Below, in pieces: positions 40,129 to 49,151 of a stretch of 64,000 nucleotides of DNA (positions are counted from its first letter, which is position 1; each line of letters starts with the position of its first letter). Made by a program: the position numbers and the translations under genes. The notes beneath the pieces were generated by a model, which saw only the letters and a list, made by a program, of their open reading frames with translations, was not told where the DNA came from and searched no databases. Origin of the DNA: Nitrosomonas oligotropha (GTDB taxonomy: Bacteria; Pseudomonadota; Gammaproteobacteria; Burkholderiales; Nitrosomonadaceae). The stretch is from positions 1-64,000 of the forward strand of contig NZ_FNOE01000007.1 in assembly GCF_900106555.1 (NCBI RefSeq), written 5' to 3'.

Positions 40129-41392
40129 TGCTAAAAACCCTGAACCGGCCATCAAAGCACTTAATCTCTCCAAATGCTATCAGCTTTACCAACGGCCAGC
40201 GGATCGCTTGAAACAATACTTATGGCCGCACCGATGGTTGGGTTCACGTCAATACTACCGTGAATTGCGGGCGCTGCACGATATTAACTTGATGATAATG
40301 CCCGGGGAAGTTATTGGTATCGTGGGCCAGAACGGTTCCGGAAAATCAACACTGCTGCAATTGGTGTGCGGCACTTTAACGCCCACGCAGGGTGAAGTAC
40401 TGGTAAATGGGCGTATTGCCGCTTTATTGGAACTTGGTGCCGGATTCAATCCTGAATTTACCGGGCGCGAGAATGTTCTCATGAGCGCAGCCATCATGGG
40501 ACTAAGTCAATCTGAAATCGCTGACCGCATCGAGCATATTATCGATTTCTCCGGTGTTCGCGATTTCATTGATCAGCCGGTAAAAACTTATTCCAGCGGT
40601 ATGTATGTGCGCCTGGCCTTTTCCGTTGCGATTAATGTCGATCCGGATATTCTGGTGATTGATGAAGCCTTATCCGTCGGTGATGGCGCATTTGCCCGCA
40701 AATCATTTGATCGCATCATGCAAATGCGCGACGCCGGGAAAACGATATTGTTTTGTTCACATTCGCTCTTTCAAGTTGAATCCTTATGCGCGCGCGCCAT
40801 TTGGATCAATAAAGGCGAGATCGTATTGGATGGTGAATCAGCGCAAGTGGTATCCGCTTATCAAACATTTCTGGACAAAAGCGCTTGGAATGCAACGCCC
40901 GAAACTCCCGCCACCGCTCGCACTGAACCGGCATCCAATACACAACACGGATCCGGTAGCGCACGTCTGGAAAGAATCAAATTACACGTCAACGATATGC
41001 TTGTTCAACAGGCCATCGTCACAAGCGGCGAGTCACGCATGATGATAGCAGTGGCGTTCACTTCCGATCCTGCACTGCCCTGCCCCACGATTGCCATGAC
41101 AATACAAACAAAGGATGGACGCACGATCACCAGTGCGGCAACATGGGAAGACCAATTTGCTCTGCAGCGCGCGCCATCCGGCGCGGGCCAAGTTTGCCTC
41201 GGATTCAATCAGCTGCCGCTGCTTAAAGGTGAATATTTGATTAATGTATATTTGCTGTGTGAACGTGGTTTGCATCTTTATGATGCAGCCGAAGCTGTAG
41301 CAAACTTGCAAGTCAGACAAGCTGGGCGCTTACAAGGATATTTTTCAATTCCTCATCAATGGGAAAATAACACGGTTCCCCATAATGACTAA
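40118..41392 (+). CDS. wzt: ABC exporter ATPase with Wzt-type C-terminal domain
   Basis: The ATPase partner of the Wzm permease. Residues 1-245 form the nucleotide-binding domain: Walker A GQNGSGKST, signature YSSGMYVRLAFS, Walker B ILVIDEAL and a downstream His switch (FCSHS). Residues about 280-425 form a beta-sandwich like the Wzt C-terminal domain that recognises the glycan's non-reducing end. Such domains go with exporters whose substrate carries a terminal cap, often methyl, and a methyltransferase follows directly. ATG 40118 has AAAGGA seven bases upstream; a TTG at 40112 is in frame. Confidence 0.9.
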   Translation: MFFSAKNPEPAIKALNLSKCYQLYQRPADRLKQYLWPHRWLGSRQYYRELRALHDINLMIMPGEVIGIVGQNGSGKSTLLQLVCGTLTPTQGEVLVNGRIAALLELGAGFNPEFTGRENVLMSAAIMGLSQSEIADRIEHIIDFSGVRDFIDQPVKTYSSGMYVRLAFSVAINVDPDILVIDEALSVGDGAFARKSFDRIMQMRDAGKTILFCSHSLFQVESLCARAIWINKGEIVLDGESAQVVSAYQTFLDKSAWNATPETPATARTEPASNTQHGSGSARLERIKLHVNDMLVQQAIVTSGESRMMIAVAFTSDPALPCPTIAMTIQTKDGRTITSAATWEDQFALQRAPSGAGQVCLGFNQLPLLKGEYLINVYLLCERGLHLYDAAEAVANLQVRQAGRLQGYFSIPHQWENNTVPHND

Positions 41393-43208
41393 GTCAATCA
41401 ATCATCATCTGATACCAGACACTCAGCACTACCGGCAGACCGATACTTTTACGGCTACGGGCATGTCTACGCCACCCTCTCCCTTTAGAGATTTGACATT
41501 CCCGGCGAATGTCTATGCCCATGCACTGTCATTGCAAGAAGATAAAGCCACCGATCTGCATTATGGATTATTTGAGAATGACAAAACCAGCTTAAGCACC
41601 GCACAGCAATTTTCCACCAATCTGCTGATGGCGCGGCTGCCGCTTCCTCCCTGCCGCATTCTGCAGGTCGATGTTGGTCTTGGCACCACCTTTTCTTTAC
41701 TTCGCCAGCACGGCTATGATGTGCATGGCATCACTGCCGATACACAGCAATTAAAATATATTCAAAAATCATTGGGGCCGGAAGCTTCCGTGAGCCACCA
41801 TTCTCTGGAAACATATACAGCCGAGCCAGGCAGCTTTGATGCCGTATTATTCCAGGAATCGGCGCAATACATTGAGCCGCTGTTGATTTTCGAGAAAGCG
41901 ATGAATCTGCTCACCTTATCGGGTGATTTAATTATCATCGATGAATTCGCGCTTAAGTATGATAGCGTTGGAATTAGCAGACTCCATTTACTGCAAGACA
42001 TCATAGAGCTGGCCGGGCGATTTGGATTCAAGCTGCTTGAACACTTGGATCTATCCACGATGGCCGCCCCCACATTGGATCACCTGCTGCGAATGACCAC
42101 AACCCATCGGAGAAGTCTACTGCAAGACCTTGCTCTGAACACCGAACAACTACAACAACTGGACGAGTCAAACCGGAACTATCGCAATCAATATGCGAGC
42201 GGCCATCATGGCTACGCTTTGCTGCATTTCAGAAAAAAGTCACTCCCCAAATGGCGCTTGCAACTTCTGGGCAAAAACCATATCCCGGCAATGCTCGGAT
42301 TGTTCAAGGATACCTTTCATCATGACATGACACCGGCTACCTGGCAGTGGAAATACGGCTCCAATTTAAGTCATCAAGTGGGCGCGTGGCTGGGCGATAA
42401 ACTGATCGCTCATTATGGCGGTGTAGGCCGGAAAATTCTGTTCTTCGGCCAGCTGCAAATGGCGGTGCAAATCTGCGATGTCATGGTGGATACGAGTGAA
42501 CGCGGCATACTCACCCGCAGAGGCCCATTCTTCCTGACAACGGCGACCTTTCTGGAGCGTTTCATCGGCTACGGCAAACCTTATCTGGTAGGTTTTGGCT
42601 TCCCGAACGAACGCCACATGAAAATTGCGGAGCGGCATGGATTATATGCGACCGTCGGGCGCATGACTGAATTCTCTTGGAGCACACGATCACGTTTTCC
42701 ATTATGGGGAACTCGTTTGCACCTGATTAGCCATGATCAGACTAGCCTCACAAAAGCCACGGTCAATCAATGCTGGCAACGTATGGCTAAAGATCTGCAG
42801 AACGCGATTGCCGGCGTGCGCGATTGGGAATATGTGCTGCACCGTTACCTTAATCATCCACAGCAACGCTATCAGGTAATATTGGTAAAAAGCCGTTTCA
42901 GCCCGCGCGCGCGCGGCATCTTGGTACTGCGCTTCGATCCTGAAGGTTGCGAAATCCTTGATTTGATTGCGCCCTTAGCTGAAATTCCGTTATTGATCAC
43001 TCATGCCAGAAGACTGGCTGGCCTGCAGGGCGCCGCAAGAGTGTTTTGCCGGATTACCGAGAATTTCGCCCGCCACTTTGCCGTTACAGGCGGTACTCAA
43101 CAGTCCGTGAACATCCATATACCTGCAAACACCTGGAGCGATGGCCCATCCTCGGAGACACTGAAAGATCGCTGGTGGCTGATGAGCGGCGATAAAGATT
43201 TCCGTTGA
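41385..43208 (+). CDS. Methyltransferase-acetyltransferase fusion, glycan modification
   Basis: A 607-residue protein overlapping wzt by 8 bases. Residues about 85-200 are a class I SAM methyltransferase (motif I RILQVDVGLGTTFSLL, degenerate at the usual Gly-rich loop). Residues about 290-440 look like a GNAT-type acyltransferase (HIPAMLGLFKDTF; VQICDVMVD; YLVGFGFPNERHMKIAERHGL), and the tail is a second GNAT-like half. Its position behind the Wzt-type ATPase suggests it caps or decorates the exported glycan. The donor and target are unknown. Confidence 0.7.
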   Translation: MTKSINHHLIPDTQHYRQTDTFTATGMSTPPSPFRDLTFPANVYAHALSLQEDKATDLHYGLFENDKTSLSTAQQFSTNLLMARLPLPPCRILQVDVGLGTTFSLLRQHGYDVHGITADTQQLKYIQKSLGPEASVSHHSLETYTAEPGSFDAVLFQESAQYIEPLLIFEKAMNLLTLSGDLIIIDEFALKYDSVGISRLHLLQDIIELAGRFGFKLLEHLDLSTMAAPTLDHLLRMTTTHRRSLLQDLALNTEQLQQLDESNRNYRNQYASGHHGYALLHFRKKSLPKWRLQLLGKNHIPAMLGLFKDTFHHDMTPATWQWKYGSNLSHQVGAWLGDKLIAHYGGVGRKILFFGQLQMAVQICDVMVDTSERGILTRRGPFFLTTATFLERFIGYGKPYLVGFGFPNERHMKIAERHGLYATVGRMTEFSWSTRSRFPLWGTRLHLISHDQTSLTKATVNQCWQRMAKDLQNAIAGVRDWEYVLHRYLNHPQQRYQVILVKSRFSPRARGILVLRFDPEGCEILDLIAPLAEIPLLITHARRLAGLQGAARVFCRITENFARHFAVTGGTQQSVNIHIPANTWSDGPSSETLKDRWWLMSGDKDFR

Positions 43209-43374
43209 ACCGGAAAACCCGGCAGAGCAGGAGAAACATCCGGCACAAATTCTGGATTACTGCAATAACCTGTAGTAGTTCACACCAGGTCTGATAGTTA
43301 CCCGATTTATGCTGCATAAGGTATCGGGAAACGATCAATATTGGTCGGTCAATCGGTCTCAAACTGGCTGGAAA

Positions 43375-43935
43375 TCAATTCCTTAACTTGTTCTGATAGC
43401 TTTCAGTACCCAGTTTCAACAAAATGCCGGGATCGGCGCCAAGAAAACCAGCATCTGGAAGCACCTTAGCTAAGTAGGTGCTGGCATTGGCGCCGGTGAT
43501 GGAAGCAACCCAACGTTTGGCCCCGTCCGCTGTCCAGATAGTTTGCGGCAAGCCCTGGATATTGAAGTGCTCCATAGAAATACCCCGGCCATCATTGCCC
43601 ACCAGAGGGATAACCCCGTAACCGGCAGCACCGCAGGACCGTTTCTCAAACAGAATTTTCCGTCCTGCCAGACCTTCACCTAACGTTGATTTATAAGCGC
43701 GCCAACGGCTTCCGATAGAACCGGTTGAAGTTTTATCACTAAACCAGTCATCGGTTTCCGGCTCAACCAGGGAGCTTACGACCGCCAAATCAATTGCTCT
43801 GTCCTGTGCAGCACCACCGGTGTAGATTACGATATCAGGCGGACCGTCATTCCATGGCATCAACGCATACGCCATATTCGACCCAGCAGGCAGAGACAGT
43901 GCTGCCACAAGACTTTTTAGTTTGTTTATCTTCAT
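43375..43935 (-). CDS. Secreted protein of unknown function, probably truncated
   Basis: A 186-residue product with a signal-peptide-like start (MKINKLKSLVAALSLPAGSNMAYA). The body, with PPDIVIYTGGAAQDRAIDL and KILFEKRSCGAAGYGVIPL, recalls periplasmic substrate-binding-like proteins of the PstS type, but such proteins are usually near twice this length. The frame stops at 43375 and no other frame continues the homology in the 170 bases before the convergent neighbour. It is probably the remaining front part of a longer gene. The family call is tentative. Confidence 0.5.
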   Translation of the reverse strand: MKINKLKSLVAALSLPAGSNMAYALMPWNDGPPDIVIYTGGAAQDRAIDLAVVSSLVEPETDDWFSDKTSTGSIGSRWRAYKSTLGEGLAGRKILFEKRSCGAAGYGVIPLVGNDGRGISMEHFNIQGLPQTIWTADGAKRWVASITGANASTYLAKVLPDAGFLGADPGILLKLGTESYQNKLRN

Positions 43936-44427
43936 GGTGCAATCCCTACTGTAACAATAAAAGGAGAATGAGAGCTTTAAGCTCAGCGGTTTTACAACCA
44001 GTCCCGCGGAGCATCAATGCGCATTGCAAATACCATATTCATACTGATATCGGACTCTCGTGACCAATCCAATCCGATCACTTGCACGCATTACAAGATT
44101 GATATACAAGGAAAATAATACAAGGAAGATCTTTTCACAATAACAAAACGTAAGAAGTTACTACCAAGCTTACTGCCAAGAAACACGAACCACATGAGTC
44201 AATGCGTTGGTTGCATGCTTCCTGACAGCACTTGCGAGAATAAAAACAGAAGGCTAGAAATGGCGTGCTTTATCGATGTCAAAGCGCAATCCACATGTCC
44301 GCGCAGGAAAATTGCAAGTTAAAACAATAAATGCGAACATTGCCACCATAGACTCTCAAGGCATGAATATCCGCACCACTTGAGAGCCGGATCTATCATC
44401 TACAGTAAGAATTTTTAGCGAGAAACA
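43936..44427. other. Non-coding region upstream of the large glycan enzyme gene
   Basis: About 490 bases without a convincing gene. It contains two close TACAAGGA direct repeats near 44093-44115 and an inverted repeat CTCTCAAG/CTTGAGAG (44353-44360 with 44379-44386) roughly 45 bases before the TTG start of the next gene. It serves as the promoter region of both flanking genes. Confidence 0.45.
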
Positions 44428-47400
44428 TTGGAAAACACACTCATTCCCTACCAAGCTATTAGAAAAATCCCTGGTAATTGCGCACTCGTATTCGCCCCTC
44501 ATCCCGATGATGAAGTATTCGGTTGCGGCGGAGCCATTATGCGTCACATTGAGCAAGGCATCCCTGTTCACGTTATCGTAGTATCCGATGGCGCTTATGG
44601 CGCAAGCGAAGACACAAAAGCTGAATACATTCTGCAGCGTCAACAGGAAAGTGTTGCTGCAGCCGGCATCCTTGGCTATGGCACACCCATTTTCTGGCAA
44701 TACCAGGATCGGCAAGTCTGCTATGGTGAAAAACTGATTGAGGAAATTTTAACCGCCATCCGCGAAACCGGCGCTGATCTGGTTTATGCCCCATCGGTTT
44801 TTGAAATGCACCCGGACCATCGCGCGCTGAGTATGGCAGCTGTTGAGGCTGTCAGACGCATTGGCGCTACGGTCAACATTGCGTTGTACGAAGTGGGCAT
44901 TCCATTGCCCCCCAATCAGTTACTCGATATCAGCGATTTGGCTGCACGCAAGGCAGCCGCGATGACCTGCTTTATTTCACAAAACACAAAGCAGCGTTAC
45001 GATCAGCATATTGCATCATTGAATCATTATCGTACCTATACGCTGCCAGCCGATGTCACAGCAGCGGAAGCCTACATTCTCCTTGCCGCGGAAGCGTTAG
45101 CGAACGATCCGCTCAAACTCTATCAATCCGAGCATACCCGCCAAAAATTACTTGGACTTCCGCTGGATAGCGGCGATCTGCCATTGGTCAGCGTCATTAT
45201 CCGCAGCATGGATCGGCCCACGTTATCCGATGCACTGGACTCCGTGGCTTTGCAGACTTATCAGAATATCGAAGTGGTGGTGGTAGACGCAAAGGGGGAA
45301 GGTCATCGGAAACTAGGCGAATGGTGCGGGCGCTTTCCACTCAAAACCATTGAAACTGGCGCACCATTAGATCGAAGCCGGGCAGCCAACACTGGGCTGC
45401 ACTCGGCGAATGGAAACTATCTGATTTTCCTTGACGACGATGATTTATTTTATCCGGAACACATCACCCATCTAGTTACTGCATTACAAAATCACCCCAG
45501 AGCTCGATGCGTATACTCTGGCGTACGCGTTGAGCACTACGTGGATCAACAACTTCAGGAAGTCACTGCATTTAACGAACCTTACGATCAACACCGGCTT
45601 TTGGGCAGAAATTTTATCCCGATTCATGCCATGCTGTTTGAGCAGTCTTTAGTCACGCAAGATCATTGCGGTTTTGATGAAAACCTGCAGGTATTTGAAG
45701 ATTGGGATTTCTGGATTCAAGTCGCACAGCACAGCGAAATATTGCATATCGACAACATTACCGCTATTTACCACAATTATGGACACTCCGGCTTAGGGCT
45801 CCAGCAAGACAAGGCTTTTCTAAAGGAATCGAGAAGTAAAGTTTACGATAAATGGAAAATGCTGCTGACCGGCAAGCAACTGGAGGATTTAATTGAATAC
45901 CGTGAAGACCTGATATCCAGCTTTCGCAGCCAATTAGCTCATAGTGAACATTTGATATCCAGTCTTCGCAACCAATTAGCGAATAATGAACATTCGCTTG
46001 CTTCGCTACACAGTCAACTGACACAAAATACAATTGCAAGTACTCAGCGTGAGCAATCCCTGCAAAAAACAATTCATGACATATTTCACTCAACTTCATG
46101 GAAAATCACAGCCCCTTTGCGGTTCCTTGTTCGAATAATCCGCGAACAGCATCACGCCGCTTGGGATGGGGTGCGCCGTAGAATTTTCCCTTTACTCAAA
46201 GCCATCTACTGGCAATTTCCAGTGCGATGGCGCAAACATGCATTGAATATCGCTTATCGCGTCGCCGGTCCACTGTTTTCCGGAATGGGGCACTATGAGG
46301 CATGGCGCGTAAGTAAGGCCGGTGATTCGACTCCAGGGACTGTAGATTCCTATGGCTCTCTGGCAGGAATGGTGGATCTTTCCACGATTGCCCCGTTAGC
46401 AACACCACCAGCCGAACGTATTGCGATCCACGCGCATATTTTTTATGCGGATCTCGCAACAGAATTTGCAAACTATCTGAGTAATATGCCTTTTCCATAT
46501 GACTTGTTTATCTCGACACCCGATGAGGCAGCAAGCCAGACATGCAAGCATGCTTTTTCTCATTTGCCGCATCTAGGGCAATTAATCATCACTATCGTGC
46601 CCAACCGCGGACGTGATATTGCACCCATGTTCTGTACTTTTGGCACGGCATTACAAGAATATGATTATATAGCGCATATTCATAGTAAAAAATCACTATA
46701 TACCAATGGCGCGGCGGATGGCTGGCGCGAATATTTGTTGACCCAATTATTGGGCAATCCATTACAAATCCAGAAAATCTTTTCACTGTTAAGTGGTGAT
46801 AAAAATATCGGCTTTATTTATCCACATAATTCAACCGTTCTACCTTATTGGGCAAATACTTGGCTCTCCAATAAAACCAACGGATATATTCTGTGTAAGA
46901 AACTGGGCATCGCCGATTGTCCAATAGGCTATTTTGACTTCCCGGCCGGATCGATGTTCTGGGCGCAATCCAAAGCATTACAACCTTTATTCAACGCTCA
47001 TCTTAGTATCGAAGATTTTCCCGAAGAAACGGGACAAACCGATGCAACACTGGCACATTGCATTGAACGTTTATTCGTCTTGGTTACCCGGAAATCCGGC
47101 CACAATGCAGTTATCCTCTGGGATAAGCAATCCAATCACTGGTCTCGCTGGCGCATTGACCAGTACCTGTCGCACAAACCGGAAGACGTTCATATTCAAC
47201 TCAGAAACCCCGCCATACGCCTGGTGGTATTCGATATATTCGATACATTGATCACGCGCCCGCTGTTGGATCCTGAAAGTATCAAGCGAATCATAGCCCG
47301 GCGTATCGGTGGCCAAGCAGGCCAGCTTTATTTTGAGTTCCGCGCCGCGGCAGAAAACGAGGCGCGCCGGATTGCAGGACACGACGTTGGTTTGGATGCC

Positions 47401-49029
47401 ATTTTCAAACAATTCGCGGCCATGTCCGGCCTATCAGCCGATGTCGTCAAAGAAATCTGCGAACTTGAGAAAACCATCGAACTGGCCATCGTGTCACCCC
47501 GCCCCGAAACAATTGCCTTATTTAAACTCGCGATCAATCTCGGTAAACGCGTTGTTCTTGCCAGCGACATGTATCTACCCAAATCCGTCATTGAAACCAT
47601 GCTGACACGTTGTGGAATCAATGGATGGCATAAATTTTACTTATCTTCTGACAATCGGTTGAGAAAAGATACTGGTCATTTTTACCGTCAGCTCCTGACG
47701 GATGAAAATGTATCACCCCATGAAATCCTGGTCATCGGTGATAACGAACATTCTGATGTGCAAATCCCGGTCGATATGGGATTTAGAACCATGCATATTA
47801 TGCGCCCTGTCGAACTTGCCCGGGCAATACCGCGTTTTGAACCGGTTATCGAACGGGCGCTCAACCGGGATGCCCGGAATAACCTGAATAAGCAGCTTAC
47901 ACTCGGAATCATCACACAAGGCAACTTCCACCCCGTGTTCTATCCCCGCTTCGATCCGGCCGATTTTGTTCCGGCTTCTTCACCCTGGGCGATTGGATTC
48001 ACGATCGCTGGTCCCCTTGTACTCTCTTTTGTGCAATGGTTAGTTAAAAAAGCGGCAACCGATGGCATGAAACGTTTATATTTCCTCGCACGTGAAGGAC
48101 AAATACTCAAAATCGTTTACGATTTGTGGGTATCCGGTAAAACTGATGCGGTTGCATCTGAATATCTGGTGCTCTCACGGCGCGCAATCACTGTCCCAAT
48201 GATTTCAAATCTGGATGATATTTTTAAAATTGCATGCACTCACTATGCGCCCAACCCAATGCCGGATTTTATTTTTGAGCGGTATGGATTACGCCTATCG
48301 AACGAAGAATGTGAAGAATTGGCGCGTCGCAAAATATGGCCAATGAAAAAAATGGTTGCGGTTGAAGAAGAAAATATCGATCATCTGAAACCGCTGCTGC
48401 AAGAACTCGAAGAGCGGATCCTGAAGCAGGCTGGACAAGAACGCCCCGGATTAATGGCCTATTTAGATAATCTTGGATTAAACAAAGATTCGACTGTGGC
48501 CATTGTCGATATTGGTTACGCAGCGACAACACAAAAACGCCTCAATCAACTTCTGGGGCAAAAAATACATGGTTATTATTTAATGACGCTAGACTCTGCA
48601 GAGCAGGTTGCTTTGAAACATCAGGTCATTGCACAGGGTTACTATTGTCATTATGCTAAACCGACTGCGACCGAGCCAATCATATATAGAAAAAGCTTTA
48701 CTATTGAAAAATTTTTGAGTGCCGACGACGCGCAAATAGTGTGCTACAGAACAACCAATTCAACTGATATAACACCCGAATTCCGCGCGCAATCGAACGA
48801 AGAACGTCAAACTGCGGCGGCACGCGCGGAAATCCGGCGAGGTATTCTGGATTTTGTTAACCAATCAATCAATCTAAGAGATAACTTATTAACTGATTTT
48901 GAGGTACCCGGAGAAATTGCAGAGGATCTTTTCTTGCAGTTTATTAAAAACCCTTCCGGATCCGAAACAGATTTGCTGCGCACATTAGTATTGGATGATT
49001 ATTATTACGGCCACGGCCTAGTACGTTAA
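44428..49029 (+). CDS. Multidomain PIG-L deacetylase / GT2 / RgpF-like / HAD glycan enzyme
   Basis: A 1533-residue fusion. In order it has a PIG-L/LmbE deacetylase (residues about 15-230; metal site FAPHPDDEVFGCGG and MHPDHRA) and a GT2 glycosyltransferase (about 250-470; PLVSVIIRSMDRP, with DDDD near 336). Next are a linker of tandem 14-residue heptad repeats (494-535), an RgpF-type rhamnan-synthesis domain (about 660-890; NRGRDIAPM), a HAD-like phosphatase domain (VVFDIFDTL near 934, GDNEHSDV near 1104), and a final part with YFLAREGQ near 1220. It most likely builds the glycan exported by Wzm/Wzt. The start is TTG with a weak ribosome site. Confidence 0.82.
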   Translation: MENTLIPYQAIRKIPGNCALVFAPHPDDEVFGCGGAIMRHIEQGIPVHVIVVSDGAYGASEDTKAEYILQRQQESVAAAGILGYGTPIFWQYQDRQVCYGEKLIEEILTAIRETGADLVYAPSVFEMHPDHRALSMAAVEAVRRIGATVNIALYEVGIPLPPNQLLDISDLAARKAAAMTCFISQNTKQRYDQHIASLNHYRTYTLPADVTAAEAYILLAAEALANDPLKLYQSEHTRQKLLGLPLDSGDLPLVSVIIRSMDRPTLSDALDSVALQTYQNIEVVVVDAKGEGHRKLGEWCGRFPLKTIETGAPLDRSRAANTGLHSANGNYLIFLDDDDLFYPEHITHLVTALQNHPRARCVYSGVRVEHYVDQQLQEVTAFNEPYDQHRLLGRNFIPIHAMLFEQSLVTQDHCGFDENLQVFEDWDFWIQVAQHSEILHIDNITAIYHNYGHSGLGLQQDKAFLKESRSKVYDKWKMLLTGKQLEDLIEYREDLISSFRSQLAHSEHLISSLRNQLANNEHSLASLHSQLTQNTIASTQREQSLQKTIHDIFHSTSWKITAPLRFLVRIIREQHHAAWDGVRRRIFPLLKAIYWQFPVRWRKHALNIAYRVAGPLFSGMGHYEAWRVSKAGDSTPGTVDSYGSLAGMVDLSTIAPLATPPAERIAIHAHIFYADLATEFANYLSNMPFPYDLFISTPDEAASQTCKHAFSHLPHLGQLIITIVPNRGRDIAPMFCTFGTALQEYDYIAHIHSKKSLYTNGAADGWREYLLTQLLGNPLQIQKIFSLLSGDKNIGFIYPHNSTVLPYWANTWLSNKTNGYILCKKLGIADCPIGYFDFPAGSMFWAQSKALQPLFNAHLSIEDFPEETGQTDATLAHCIERLFVLVTRKSGHNAVILWDKQSNHWSRWRIDQYLSHKPEDVHIQLRNPAIRLVVFDIFDTLITRPLLDPESIKRIIARRIGGQAGQLYFEFRAAAENEARRIAGHDVGLDAIFKQFAAMSGLSADVVKEICELEKTIELAIVSPRPETIALFKLAINLGKRVVLASDMYLPKSVIETMLTRCGINGWHKFYLSSDNRLRKDTGHFYRQLLTDENVSPHEILVIGDNEHSDVQIPVDMGFRTMHIMRPVELARAIPRFEPVIERALNRDARNNLNKQLTLGIITQGNFHPVFYPRFDPADFVPASSPWAIGFTIAGPLVLSFVQWLVKKAATDGMKRLYFLAREGQILKIVYDLWVSGKTDAVASEYLVLSRRAITVPMISNLDDIFKIACTHYAPNPMPDFIFERYGLRLSNEECEELARRKIWPMKKMVAVEEENIDHLKPLLQELEERILKQAGQERPGLMAYLDNLGLNKDSTVAIVDIGYAATTQKRLNQLLGQKIHGYYLMTLDSAEQVALKHQVIAQGYYCHYAKPTATEPIIYRKSFTIEKFLSADDAQIVCYRTTNSTDITPEFRAQSNEERQTAAARAEIRRGILDFVNQSINLRDNLLTDFEVPGEIAEDLFLQFIKNPSGSETDLLRTLVLDDYYYGHGLVR
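45910..46035 (+). repeat. 42-bp tandem repeat inside the glycan enzyme gene
   Basis: Copies at 45910-45951 and 45952-45993 are nearly identical (LISSxRxQLAxxEH); a third at 45994-46035 is diverged. Each unit encodes 14 residues, two heptads, so copy number changes would lengthen or shorten a coiled-coil linker without breaking the frame. Confidence 0.8.
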
Positions 49030-49151
49030 CAAACCATCACCGCATGCTATAAAATGCCGTTCAATTGCTGCTCCACAAAATATCAATAAGAAACCGTTGC
49101 ATTTCAATGGGTTTCAGAAACACGTCAAAACCAACGAAAGCAAGCCTACAA

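Noticed and set aside
43084..43362. A minus-strand frame continuing below the truncated secreted protein
   Set aside because: Checked as a possible frameshifted continuation; its sequence shows no relation to the upstream protein and it overlaps the methyltransferase fusion gene antisense.
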